Source of the DNA: Cavia porcellus
Lineage: Eukaryota > Chordata > Mammalia > Rodentia > Caviidae
Reading direction: 5' to 3'
Assembly: GCF_034190915.1 (NCBI RefSeq)
Contig: NW_026947484.1
Coordinates: 187,296,982-187,360,981 of the forward strand
DNA length: 64,000 nucleotides
The position numbers were made by a program, and so were the translations under genes. Positions 12,453 to 23,766 of this stretch are shown here, one piece after another (within the stretch, counting starts at the first letter, position 1; each line of letters starts with the position of its first letter). The notes under the pieces were generated by a model. The model was given only the letters and a program-made list of their open reading frames with translations, had not been told where the DNA came from and did not search any database.

Positions 12453-13605
12453 ACTTCTGTGTTGCTTATTTAAAAAAAAAAAAACCCAGTGACACACATA
12501 CCCACATGGGCACCAATGCCTACAAAGCCACCTAAGCAAATAAAAGTATTCTGAAAAGGAAATCAGAAAGAGGAACAGGAAATAATAAAACACATACATA
12601 AGAAGAACCAGAGAACAGTAAAGCTGTTTTTCTACATGAAAAAAAAGCAGGAGCAAAGCAAAACGAACACCTCTGGTATCATGTAACATGTTCCAATATT
12701 CTTTGTTTTCACTAAACTGGTAAGTACAACTAGAGGTTGAACCAGATTATAGTTTTATTTTCTGACAAGAATATGTCGTAGGTAGTTCTGTTTATTTCAC
12801 ACTATCTCAAGAGCCATATAAGGTTCACTCTCTGCTTTTTTTGTGGTAAGCATCACCAATAGGCATTGATCTATCCTTAATAAAGTCCCCTTTAGTCTTT
12901 TTTTTTTCTGATGGTTTTAGCATTTACGGATGGCCACTGTCCAGATTCATTATTTCATTAGTGGTTGCAGAGCAGTTTATGAAATGATAAATTTCTGAAT
13001 CTGAATTCTGAAGGATCTTAAAAAAGGTTGAATTTAAAATACTTTGCTATGTATGGTGTAAGGCCTGATACCTATTTAATACTAATAACACTTAGTGAAA
13101 AAATAAATGGATGACAGACTCGCCAGAATTGGAATGGCAAACAAATTTATACAAACTTTTTCAGAGATCTCATTATCCCAATGACATGGTTTAGACAAGT
13201 ATAGTAAAACAAGAGAACAATATTTTTTTAACTTAGTGAAGCTGATTTTTTACTAAGCTTTCTATAACCAAGATCTACTTTGGTATCATGGATTAGGATA
13301 AGAATTCTGGTGACTCAGGCAGGAAAATGACAACTATACTGAATGGCAGATTCAGGATCCAAGAGGACATGGAGGCTGCATGATGAACCCAATTCAGTTC
13401 ACCAAGCACTGATTAAATATTCTGAACTGGAAACAATAAAAATGACTACGACACTTCCAGATCAAGATGCAAATGTGTAAACCAGTGAGTAACTTGATGT
13501 GTGATAAATGACATAATATTGAGTACATAAAATACTGGAGGAACAAAGAAGGGAATGGTCAACTCTACTAAGTAAGTCTGGGAAACTTAAAAATATCAAT
13601 GCAGT

Positions 13606-13998
13606 AAGATACTGCATTTGGGCTTTTATTCTTCATTTTGACTGGTTTTAGTCTGTTTTCTATTATTTGATTTCAATATGTGTGAAGGTATGGACAGCTA
13701 TTTTGAAGAGAACAAGAGACATTACAGTAGCCATTGTTGATCTTTTTATTGTCTGGTTTTGAAGGCCTGTACTGTTTTCATTCTTTTGTTTTGATCAGTT
13801 TTATACTATTTTGTTTCATCTGAATTTGTTGTGTGTGAAGATACGGACAACTATTTTGAAGAAAACAAGAAACGTTATGGTAACCACTGTTGATTTCCTG
13901 TTGTCTTGTTTTGAAATCCTATGTTCCTTGCGTTGTTTGTTCTGATCTGCTTTGTTTTGTTTTATTCTCTTTTTTAAAAAAAAGATACTGCATTTGGG
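13606..13998 (+). mobile_element. 153-bp-unit retroelement, copy 1 (with target-site duplications)
   Basis: The insert at 13623-13981 is flanked by a perfect 17-bp direct repeat AAGATACTGCATTTGGG (13606-13622 and 13982-13998). Inside are the end of one unit and two tandem units starting TGTGTGAAG at 13679 and 13832, exactly 153 bp apart. The 3' end is TTTTATTCTCTTTTTTAAAAAAA. The TSD length, the A-rich 3' end and the 5' truncation inside a unit are the marks of L1-type target-primed insertion. I do not recognise the family. Confidence 0.8.
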
Positions 13999-14414
13999 TC
14001 CAAAACCACAACATGAATATAGGATATAGATTAAGCAGTAACAGTAAGATAAAGCAGATTTAGAGAGTTATTTGAAATACCTTCAACATGAATCAGTCTA
14101 TGGCAATAGTCATATAGTCATGGTCGCATCTGGTTGGCACTGCATTCTGCTGTAGATAAACACTGCATATCTAATGGTAAGGATCAGAATGGGCAGGAGA
14201 CTTGAAAGCGTTATTATATAAAGAATGAAGGAAAGGATGGTATCAAAGCTGGAGAAAATAAATTCTCCATGAGGACATATGACACGTCACTCCTTTCTTC
14301 AAAATCTACGAGTGACTCCTCATTTCATTCAGAGTGAAAACATTCTTGACAGTAGCCTACAGCACCCGACAGAATGCAGTCACCATTTCTTTTTTTCCCT
14401 ATATTTCTGTCCCC

Positions 14415-15308
14415 CTGTGCTCATTCACTTTTTATTTTTATTTTATTTATTTATGTATTTATTTTGGTACTGGGTATCAAACTCACAACCTCGTACTTGT
14501 AGGCAGGCCCTTATGCTGCTGAGTTAAATCCCCAGCCCTAATTTTTATTTTAAAGAGAATAAAACCAAGCAAAATGAAACAGAATAAAGCCAATCAAAAC
14601 AAACCAGCATGACACAAGACTTCAAACAATAGGAAATCAACAATGGTCACTATAATGCCTCTATGTTGTCCTCAAAATAGCTGCAGATACCTTCAGACAT
14701 AGTAAAATTCAAAGAAAACAGAACAGAATAGAACCAATAAAAACAAAACAATGAATGCAACAAAGGACTTAAAAATAAGATAATAGTAAATTCAAAATGG
14801 CTACCATAAAATATCTTGTTATCTTTGAAATAGCTTCCCATGCTATTGGATATAATAAAATCAAACAAAACAAAATAGAATAAAACCCAACCCAACAAAA
14901 CTATGAAAATCATACAGGACTTCAACACAAAATAATAGGGAATTAACAATGGCTAACCTCTTCAGGAGATCCACCACAGATGCTAAAATTGTGTACTGTT
15001 ATCCTCTGAGTAGATGACCGGACTACTGGCTTTACTGACCTGCAAAGTCACTGAAACACTAAATACTACAAGCATTAAATTGTATTTCACCTCAATAGCC
15101 AGCATGCAGCCTGTAGTTCTCTGGATCAGCCAGTGGCTTACAGTGCAGGAAGGAGTTGGCCCTTCTTGTTTCCCAATGCTTCCCACACTGGAAGGGGCTG
15201 GTATCTGGCTGTACCCCCAGTGGCCCGTGCATGGTGCCAATTTGCAGGAAGGGCTTGTTTCTTGTTGACTTCTTGTTCTCTTCCCCCACAGTCCACTGTG
15301 CTCATTCA
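14415..15308 (-). mobile_element. 153-bp-unit retroelement, copy 2 (longest, with unique 5' region and ID)
   Basis: The insert at 14428-15295 is flanked by the 13-bp direct repeat CTGTGCTCATTCA (14415-14427 and 15296-15308). Read on the minus strand it has about 340 bp of unique sequence from 15295, then tandem units (three CTATTT/GCCATT landmarks spaced 152-155 bp), then the shared 3' end TTTTATTCTCTTTAAAATAAAA, then a minus-strand ID and an A-rich tail. It interrupts an L2. The ID is flanked by ATTTTTATTTTA on both sides, so it probably landed in the element's tail. Minus-strand ORFs of 108 and 99 codons inside show no domain that I know. Confidence 0.8.
14466..14538 (-). mobile_element. 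ID SINE in the tail of retroelement copy 2
   Basis: GGTACTGGGTATCAAACTCA...TGAGTTAAATCCCCAGCCC with ATTTTTATTTTA on both sides. Confidence 0.8.
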
Positions 15309-15503
15309 TTATAAAGCTAACACCTAGTGTTTTCTAGCTATTCCTTAAATATCCCAAGAATATTTCCCCTTGACCATTCTTTCTGCTTGGAACAAATGCT
15401 TTTACCTCAGATGTTCATATGGCTAATTTTTTTTATCCCATTCGAATCTTGTTTCAGGTATCATATCAGTGAAGACTATTTGCCTCATTTAAAGTTAAAG
15501 TTT

Positions 15504-15577
15504 GGGTTAGCACTATAGCTCAGTGGTATGCTTATTCAGTATGTGTAAGACCTTAGGTTTACTTCCCGCCATTTCAA
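15504..15577 (+). mobile_element. Old ID-type SINE
   Basis: TGGGTTAGCACTATAGCTCAGTGG...TTAGGTTTACTTCCCGCC keeps the A-box and B-box layout but is diverged. Confidence 0.5.
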
Positions 15578-17102
15578 TCAACTATCAATTAACTTATAAC
15601 TTGCTCTCCTCACCCAAGCTCTCCCTGGTTCCCTTGATTCCCTTTTCTTTGGTATTGTAGTTATCTGTTAAAACAGCTGTGAATGAGTATTTGGGTGTTG
15701 CAAAAGTTTAACAGCTAAAGGAGGTACAAAGAGTACTGTGATTGGTCACAGGGAAAATGCTGTACCTAGCAATGGACAACATATACTATAAACAATAATT
15801 CTACCTAATTGTCTAGTATTTTTTTTGAACAGAAGAATATGTATAAGAGAAAAACAAAAAAAGAAAATTACATGAACAATTATGATCCTATGACATAAGA
15901 TAATTAGAAAATTAGTGTTCATATTTTCTTTGGAGTTGATGTTATGTATAAAATTAATTTTTAAAAGGTTAAATGAAAGTAAATGGATCTGTAGTTCCCT
16001 TTTATCAGCCATAAACATATTTGCTGGCTCTGTGCCCAGCGTTTAAAAGAAATCAGCATGAGTCTAATGAAAAACAAGCTGTAGGTCTCAGAGAAATTCA
16101 ATATATACCCTTTCTTTTCCTTTTAGTTTTTTTTTTGTTGGTTTCCATGGGAATCTGGTCCTGTAGCGATCTCAGATTCTATTCATAGAAAGCAGATATT
16201 TGTATTTTCATGACTTGGTAAAAGTGGGGTTAGTGAAGAGATAAAGATGATTAGAAAATGAATGTGGTTGTAAGAAATATGATTATGTTTAAAGTAAAAT
16301 GCAACTGTCCTGTCTGCTGTATAGTGTTTGAGAACAACAGAAAGAAAACAAACACTGACATGAAAGGAAGAAGCTTTGAATTCAAATTCTGAAACTGCTT
16401 TCTGAGAAAGAAATCCTTAGGTACTTCTTTAAAGATTTAATGGAAAAACTGGACGGATTTTCTTGGCCAGGAGAACCAGAATTCTGAGACGGAAAGCTTC
16501 AAAACAGTGCATCAGAATCAGGAGCTCTGAGTAGGGAACTAGAAAAACAAGATAATTCACGACTGCAAATGACAAGTCTCAGAGAACTCGAGCAAAATAT
16601 CCTTCACCTTACTTATATAGAAAATAGATAACTATTCCAACTGTTGTAAAGCTATGATGAAACTAAACAAAGATTTTGTTAATATCAGGACAACAGAAAA
16701 AGTCAAACTAATGATTTCAATCAAGACATATTGACATGTTTCTATAACTATAAATTTTATCTATGCAAGTACTGTATGACCTGTAATCAAAATGTTAATA
16801 GATAGGTTTTTATTTTAATTCTTAGATTTGTTCAATAACAGAACTCTGGTTTTGATAGGAATACTAATTTGAAGATAAGATCCTAAATATCTGAAAAGTT
16901 TCTAAATTGAAAACTGAGAGGACAGGTTTACAGATTGGAAGAGGACAAATGATACTGGTCTGGGAGTCCCAAAAATTGAAATTAATGAAACTGACTCTCT
17001 AGAACTCTCTCTCTGCCTGGAAAAAGCTAAGAAAACCCCAGCCAGGAATGAGATCAAATGAGGTAAACTGCCAGCTATGAGTTCTGGCACAATCTAGAAA
17101 AC

Positions 17103-17130
17103 ATTTTTTTTTTTTTTTTTTTTTTTTTTT
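17103..17130. repeat. Poly(T) run
   Basis: About 27 uninterrupted T, with no recognisable SINE attached. Confidence 0.9.
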
Positions 17131-17421
17131 GCTAGAAAGGCATGTCTTACTTATATAGCAGGAGGTTTGACAGGAAACAATATTTAATAGATGGCAGTCA
17201 TTACTCTTGGACAAAACTGCCATATTAATAACTATCTCACCTCAGTAACAGTCTGATCTCAAATCTAACACACACAAGTTTTTATGTATATGTTATTCCA
17301 TGTAAGTCATCAACTAAATACCTTTTCTTCATATGGGTGGGCTGGACATATGAAGAAAACATAGATATAGAAAGGTGATACAGAAGAAGGTGGAGTGGAA
17401 AGTGACAATGCATAAAAAATG

Positions 17422-17590
17422 AAGGCCCAGCTCAGCATTCTGGCAGGAGAATCTCAAGTTCTGAAAGCCCAGCCTGGGCAACTTAGTGACCTAACAAGAG
17501 TCCGTCTCAATAATAATAATAATAATAATAGTTTCAGTGCAGAGGACCAGGGTTCAACCCTCAGTTCCACTAAAAACCAACCAACCGATC
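17422..17590 (+). mobile_element. B1-dID composite SINE, 5' truncated
   Basis: A B1 right part (CCCAGCCTGGGCAACTTAGTG...GTCTCAATAAT) joined through an AAT repeat to an ID-like end (GGACCAGGGTTCAACCCTCAG). Confidence 0.55.
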
Positions 17591-18078
17591 AACCAAAGGA
17601 AGCTATTTATAATATCTGTTCTTAAAAATAACTTTGCATTCTACACAGAAACTTTACTCTTGTACCTCTCTGTCTTGTGTTAATAATTTACTTCTGCTTC
17701 AGCTGTTTCAATGTTGTTGCACAGTTTAATTACTTTTCTTTGCACTAAGTTAACTTGTTTGCTATTTGTCCCTATAGCATTACATCCTTTGTAAACTTAC
17801 AGTTACCCTAAGTACATCTTTTTTTCTTGGAATTTTCTGTCATTTTCTAGTCTTGCTCAAACATACCTAGTTTTAAACATCTTTTTCCTGCACTGATTAG
17901 TAATTCCTTTTTACTTTAATTTTGTGCATATAATGCACTCACATTATTCATAAATGAAAGCAAAATGAAAAGGTATATAATAAACATTTTCTGTTATGTA
18001 GCAAACTTCTGTTATCTGCTTCATTTCTTCTATCCTGGTCAAACAGAAGTAGACACTTTTGTTAGTTTCTTAAGGTCT

Positions 18079-18448
18079 TTAGAAAGTATTTGTGTTCTCT
18101 TTTTATTCTAAAGAGAATAAAACAAAACAAAGAAAACAAAGAGGGGCTGGGGATTTAGCTCGGGCGGCATAAGCACCTGCCTTGCAAGTAGGCAGTTGTG
18201 AGTTCGACCCCCGGTACCGATTAAAAAAAAAAAGAAAGAAAACAAAGATCAGAATAAAACAATGCAAGCAACACAGGATTTCAAAACAGGAAATCAACAG
18301 TGGCTACCATGTCTTATTTTCTTAAAAGTAGCTGTTCATACCATCGCGCATAATAAAATCAATTCTTGAAAATGCTTTATGAGAAACTCTAGGCATGTAT
18401 AAGACTATGTATGCATGTACATCTATGCTTAGAAAGTATTTATATTCT
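18079..18448 (-). mobile_element. 153-bp-unit retroelement, copy 3 (split by an ID)
   Basis: The minus-strand insert at 18099-18428 lies between 20-bp repeats that match at 18 of 20 positions (TTAGAAAGTATTTGTGTTCT at 18079, TTAGAAAGTATTTATATTCT at 18429). It contains one unit (GTATGAACAGCTACTTTTAAG...GTAGCCACTGTTG...) and the shared 3' end TTTTATTCTCTTTAGAATAAAA. A plus-strand ID at 18143 with its own duplication AAAGAAAACAAAGA is nested in it. Confidence 0.7.
18143..18232 (+). mobile_element. Young ID SINE inside retroelement copy 3
   Basis: GGGGCTGGGGATTTAGCTCG...GAGTTCGACCCCCGGTACCG then A-rich tail; TSD AAAGAAAACAAAGA on both sides. Confidence 0.9.
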
Positions 18449-18490
18449 TAACGATTCTTGGTGTTATTTATTTATTTATGCATGTTATTT

Positions 18491-18603
18491 ATTGGCTTTT
18501 TGAGCCAGGGTCTTGCTAAGTAGTTCAGCCTGGCCTTGAATTTCCAGTGATCCTCAGCCTCCCAAGTACTGGGATTACCGGTGCGCACCACCAGGCCTGG
18601 CCT
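18491..18603 (-). mobile_element. B1 SINE
   Basis: Reverse B1: GCCAGGGTCTTGCTAAGTAG...CCTCAGCCTCCCAAGTACTGGGATTACCGGTGCGCACCACCAGGCCTGGCC. Confidence 0.8.
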
Positions 18604-18675
18604 TGATCTTTTGTTTAAAGTACGATTTTTCTTTGCAATTTGTATATGTTTGTATGTATGCATTTCTGTGTGTGT

Positions 18676-18750
18676 TTGGAGCCGGGGACTGAACCCAGAC
18701 CCTCAAGCATGCCAGGTAAATGCTCTGCCCCTGAGATACATACCCAACCC
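18676..18750 (-). mobile_element. Old ID-type SINE
   Basis: TTTGGAGCCGGGGACTGAACCC...CTGAGATACATACCCAACCC, a diverged reverse ID. Confidence 0.6.
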
Positions 18751-19251
18751 TTTACAAATTATTTTAAACCCATCTCTTATTTATTTAACAATGTCTCTTA
18801 AGAGACATGTGCGTTTTAATAGCTAGACATTACCATTCTTCCTGTGGAATAGTACTCTTTTGTATAAATAAAATACCTTTTTAAAACTAGATTCCTATCG
18901 ATGAGGATTTGTTTCCAACCTTGTTTCTGTAAATATTACTGTCATATGTAACTTTCTACATATATCATTTCTCACTTGTATTGCTCTATCATTAGGGTAA
19001 ATAATCACAAATAGGATTGGTAGGACAAAAGGTATATGCATCTAAAATTTAGACAGCTAGCCCAACAGTCATATATGAAAGTGCCTATTTATTCATAGCT
19101 ACACACAGGTAGAAAATAAAAGGTAGGAGAAAGTATCTAAAAGAGTTTTAATTTGTATTTTTTAATAAGTAGTTTGAACTTATTTTCATATTCCTTGGAG
19201 TTGAGTTTCCTCTAATGTAAATTCTGTTGATTTTTCTCTTAAAATGCCTTT

Positions 19252-19410
19252 TTCTTTCTTTCTTTTTTTTCTTTAAGAACGGTTCTCACTATGCAGTTCA
19301 GGCTGGCAGTGAGCTCACTTCGTAGCCTAAGTTGGTCTCAAACTCACAAGGATTCTCCTGCCTCAGCCTCCTGAGTGCTAGAATTACAGGCGTGCACCAG
19401 CATACCTGGC
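19252..19410 (-). mobile_element. B1 SINE with internal duplication
   Basis: Reverse B1 carrying the longer centre (GTTCAGGCTGGCAGTGAGCTCACTTCGTAGCCTAAGTTGGTCTC) seen in several copies of this genome. Confidence 0.8.
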
Positions 19411-19919
19411 AAAATGCCTATCTTTCTTATCAATTCCAAGATGCAATTTACATTTACTCTTAGCTGTAAGTTAAGTTAATCTCTCCCAGGTTTGTTTTAC
19501 TGTGTGTGTATGTATGTATGCATGTGTATGTGTGTACTGACTAGGGTAGTGTGTATGCTAACAAAGCACCTGAGATACACCCTCAGTCCTCAAGTTATCT
19601 TGTGACTTTGTGTTTGTGGTTGAAGAAATTCATTACATGGCGAAAATAGCTAAGAACATTGAGGTTGTGTTTTGCTTAAAGTTATACAACCTGTGGCAGA
19701 CATTGGACTATAACCAGAGATAACAAGCGATTAGAAAGAAGAGAAAAAAGGGAAGGATAACTCACTCAACACATTACTTAACAAACTGACTAAGCCAATA
19801 TATACTTTAGCATCTACCATATGCCTTGCAGGCTCTAAACCTAGATAATTAAGAGGATATAGTACCATAAGTTGATATGTGACAATCAGAGGGGGAAATT
19901 GAAAATAGGTATACAGATA

Positions 19920-20375
19920 AGCTACACACACATGCATATTTATGCAGCACTATTTACAATAGCCTAATGATGAAAACAGCCCAGATGTCTATAGGTAAAT
20001 GGTTATACAGATAATGATATGATAGAAAATATTATGCATCCATAAAAAGGAATGAAGTATGATACATGTGACAATCTAGATGGACATTATCCTAAGTAAA
20101 AGACACCAGGCATAAAAGGTCATGTAGTATGTGATTCCACTTATACAGAATACCTATAATAAACAAATTCATAGCGATCTAATGCATACTGGTGGTTACC
20201 AAGGGCTGGGGAGAGCGGCAGAAGGGACAAACTGCTTAATGAGGTTTTTATCTCAGTGATGGAAATGCTTTGGAACTAACAGAGGTGGTAGTTATGTAAC
20301 TTTATGAATGTTGACTTTCAAATGGTTAATTTTATATTGTGTAAATTTCACCTCGAATTATTTTCAAAAATCAAA
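19920..20375 (+). mobile_element. L1 3' end fragment
   Basis: Typical L1 tail words in order: TTTACAATAGCCTAATGATG, AACAGCCCAGATGTCTATAGG, TGGTTACCAAGGGCTGGGGAG, TATATTGTGTAAATTTCACCT. Confidence 0.7.
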
Positions 20376-20761
20376 TGTAGGGGCTGGTCATAATAAAAAC
20401 ATCTGTTTTAGTTATGCTGAAACTGAGATTTTGAAAAGATAACCAGTTAGAGATTCCTAGAAAATAGCTGGAAACACAAGTCTGAAATTAGGGGAAAGAT
20501 TTAGGTCTGGAAACAAAAATATGAGAAAACAGATGAAAGAACTGAGAGAAATATAAGCCCAGGTAAGTGAAATCACATTGTGCAGCATCAAAACAAAAGT
20601 TCCAGCTAAGTGTTACGCTAATTTGCATAATGTATAGAGAAAGAAAAAGATCAATAAAAAGTAATTTGAAAACTAAAGCCAAAGTCAGTAAAATTTCAGG
20701 CTTACAGCCTCTCTATTCAAACTATCTAACTACGCTGAAATACTACATAAGTCTCTGTTTT

Positions 20762-20850
20762 GTTTTGTCTTTGGTTCTGGGGGTTGAACTCATGACCTTG
20801 TGCTTGGCAGGCAGCCACTGAGCTATGCCACTGAGCTAAATCCCTGGCCC
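20762..20850 (-). mobile_element. ID SINE
   Basis: GGTTCTGGGGGTTGAACTCA...CACTGAGCTAAATCCCTGGCCC, with a small duplication of the GCCACTGAGCTA segment. Confidence 0.75.
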
Positions 20851-21028
20851 TGCATGTGTCTCTTGATTTAAAAAATGTTTAGGTAAATGACAGATCCAGA
20901 AAGGATAAGTCAGGTACAGGAACATTAATGACTGAAGCACATAATAATTTTTTTTTCATCTCAAATCTAGTATTTCAAGCCAAAGAAAAGAATGAAAAAG
21001 TTGTTCTGAAGGTTAAATGTCTAAAGAG

Positions 21029-21427
21029 TGTTACGGCTTGTAGCTAGATGCCCCCTGAAAGCCTCATGCAATCATGGGAGGGACTTTCCAGAGCTGGCTG
21101 GATCTATAGGGTGCGATGGTGGGATTAAGGATGTGGTTGATTCATGGCTCACTGCTGGAGTGTGACCTGTCTGGCCTACAGGTGGGTGAGTACCCGTCCA
21201 CAGGCTGGTAACCTGGATAGATAACGATGGACACAAAGAAGGCTGCTGCTGTCATTGCTTGTCACTGCTGTGGCTTCACTGCCTCACTGCCTGCTGTCTT
21301 CTGTCACCACCCTGCCTGGAGTCAGTCAGCTATGAACTGAAACATCCACAACCTATGACCTACAATAAATCTTTCCTTCTGTAACTTTAGGAGTCATGTA
21401 TTTGCCTCAGCAACAAGAAAAGTAACA
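21029..21427 (+). mobile_element. Solo ERVL-MaLR LTR
   Basis: 399 bp from TGTTACGGCTT to AAAGTAACA with AATAAATC before the end; flanks AAGAG and AAGAT agree at 4 of 5 positions. Confidence 0.75.
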
Positions 21428-21500
21428 AAGATAAGGAGGTACCTATGGAATTGAGTTATTACTCCGTTATAAATAAAGCGCCACATGTGTATATATATCT

Positions 21501-21597
21501 TTTTTTGGCTTTTTGAGAGAGGCTTTTGCTATGCTGTCCAGGCTGGCCTCAGTCTCCTGAGTGCTAGGATTGCAGGTATGCACCACCATGCCTGGTT
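21501..21597 (-). mobile_element. B1 SINE, truncated
   Basis: TTTTTGAGAGAGGCTTTTGC...GTATGCACCACCATGCCTGG. Confidence 0.7.
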
Positions 21598-21984
21598 ATA
21601 AGGGTGTATTAGTATGGTTCCCAGCTTTTTAAGTTCTTTTTAAAGTTAAAGCATAAGCTAAAAGAAAACAAGAAACACACATAAAACTCCCAGAGCGTTA
21701 ATGAATATTACTGCTTGTTTTTAGTATTTGTTGGTTGACTGAAAATAGGTAAGAATTCAGTGATAATTATAAATGAAGTATTTTATTAATCACATCACTT
21801 ATAAATACAATTGGGAAAAAACCTATATATTCAAAACAGATTAGTTATATGGTCTTCAGATAAGGTATCATACTCATATGCATTTGTAAGCAATATGTGT
21901 AACATCTGCATTCCATGGTCTCTGGCACACATATTAACAACCTGTGATTTATTTTGAAAAAATTCAGAATTCTCTGAGGCAGGT

Positions 21985-22120
21985 AAATTAGTAATATGAT
22001 CTCCATTTTGTAGCATCTAAAAGGTTAAACTATGCTCATAAGGTCACAAGGTAGTGACTGAATCTATTGGTACTAGATGTCCTTGAATTAGGAATAGAAC
22101 ACCAGTCTTATAATTTTATA
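21985..22120 (-). mobile_element. MIR SINE
   Basis: GATCTCCATTTTGTAGCATC...AAGGTCACAAGGTAGTGACTG...ATTAGGAATAGAACACC. Confidence 0.45.
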
Positions 22121-23540
22121 TCTGATTGCTATTTCATTATGCTATATTGGCTCTGCAGAAAATGAGAAATTAATAAATCTCTGTTTGTTATCTAGTGGAA
22201 AGTCATGTCATTCTTAAGCATAGCTTTCTCATTTCCTGTTTCTCTAAGTTTGGGGTTTAAGGCAGCCGGGAGTGTTTGGTCTAGGAGATGTGAGCAGGAC
22301 AGCAGGGGTCCCCTAATATCCCCAAGGTTTCTGTCATCTTCTTGACGGGGGCTTGTTTAACAGAGGATAAACTGTCCCATGTAGTCTCTCCTGCTTTTGA
22401 GCCAAAGCATCTGTCTCTATAGGTTTTCAAAAAATAAAATCTAGAACTGCTTATTTTTCTACTTGCAAAATGAGAATACTTTTCAAGAACATTTCTGGTT
22501 TTATAACTGTCAACAATATTCAGATACATTTTAAATTCATTTCCTACTCATTCAGTGAACAAACATTCCTACTATCCAACCTTCCCAACTGTACTTTGGG
22601 TTCTTTTTGTTCACTCTTCCTTTTAAACTCTCTCCTTTCCCTTGACATTTAAACATGTTCATATGTCTCTCATCTAACTGTAGGACTGCCAAAGAGAAGA
22701 GATTTACCAGTAAAATGCAACATGTAGATCTTTTTTAGGTCTTGATTTGGATAAATCAGCTTTAGAAAAGTTCAAGATACAATCAGGAAAATGGAGTGAG
22801 TAGATATTAAATGGTATTAAGAAGTTATTATTAATTTATTGTTTGTTAGAACTATATTATCTCTTCGGATATGCACTGAAAGGTTTATGGGTGTCTTTGA
22901 TTCACCTTAAAGTAGTTCAGGGTGTACAGATGAAACAAGGTTATGAATTAATAATTGTTGAAGTTTGGTAAGGATTATATTGGTTGAAGTTCATGATATT
23001 ATTTATTAAAATTTTCTATGTCTCATCTTGAAACTTTTCCTGATCAATAACCTCCTTAACCTATCACTCTCATTTTGAAAGAGTAATACCTATTTACTAC
23101 GTCCATATTCTCACTTCCTGGTTTCTCAACAATAATACATAGCATCTGGGTCTGCCAATACCACTGCTCTTACTAAGGTCACTTCTTACTGAAAAATCCA
23201 ATGGAAACTTTTCAAGCCGTGGTCCGTTATTAATTCAGTATTTACAGTATTTATTCAATTCTAGCAAAAATTTCTTAAAATTCTAGCAAAAAAAAAAAAA
23301 AAGAAAGAAATAGAAATAGTTTCTCATTTGCTAGAAATTTGTCCTTTTGGTTCCACAACACCACTCTAATCTACTCGTCTGAAAGTATATTTTCCTTAAG
23401 TAAGACTTAAACATTGGTCTTTTCTATTTTTCATCCTTTTCTATCTGTAGAAAAGGTACTTGGTCTATCCCCATGGTGGTTCACAACTGAGCTCAATAAA
23501 TTCCTTTTCAAAAATATTCTTTAATAAATCTAACTCCCTT

Positions 23541-23585
23541 TTGTTTTGTACCAGGGATCGAACTCATGATCCTAAACCCCTAGCA
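23541..23585 (-). mobile_element. ID fragment
   Basis: TTTTGTACCAGGGATCGAACTCATGATCC is the reversed 3' part of an ID; the rest is lost. Confidence 0.5.
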
Positions 23586-23766
23586 ATATTTCTTACTTCT
23601 GAGAATAACTAGGATGCCCAATCAAAAGAGCCATTAGTATGAAATTAGGTACCTATAGGTTAAGAAGCCAAAGACACTGAAAATGAAGAAAACATAGGAA
23701 ACTGGCATATTTCCTCCTCAGAAGTGTGTATTCATCCCAGATTCCCTATTTTTGAAGCGAGTCCTT

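Larger units (their letters stand above)
14282..15500 (+). mobile_element. L2 LINE fragment split by retroelement copy 2
   Basis: L2 sequence at 14282-14414 (ACGAGTGACTCCTCATTTCATTC...) resumes at 15309-15500 (CTTGACCATTCTTTCTGCTTGGAAC...). The insert between them is the 868-bp element with 13-bp TSD, so the L2 is the older layer. Confidence 0.6.

Noticed and set aside
14650..15309. 99- and 108-codon minus-strand ORFs as genes
   Set aside because: They lie wholly within retroelement copy 2 and show no known domain; kept only as part of that element.
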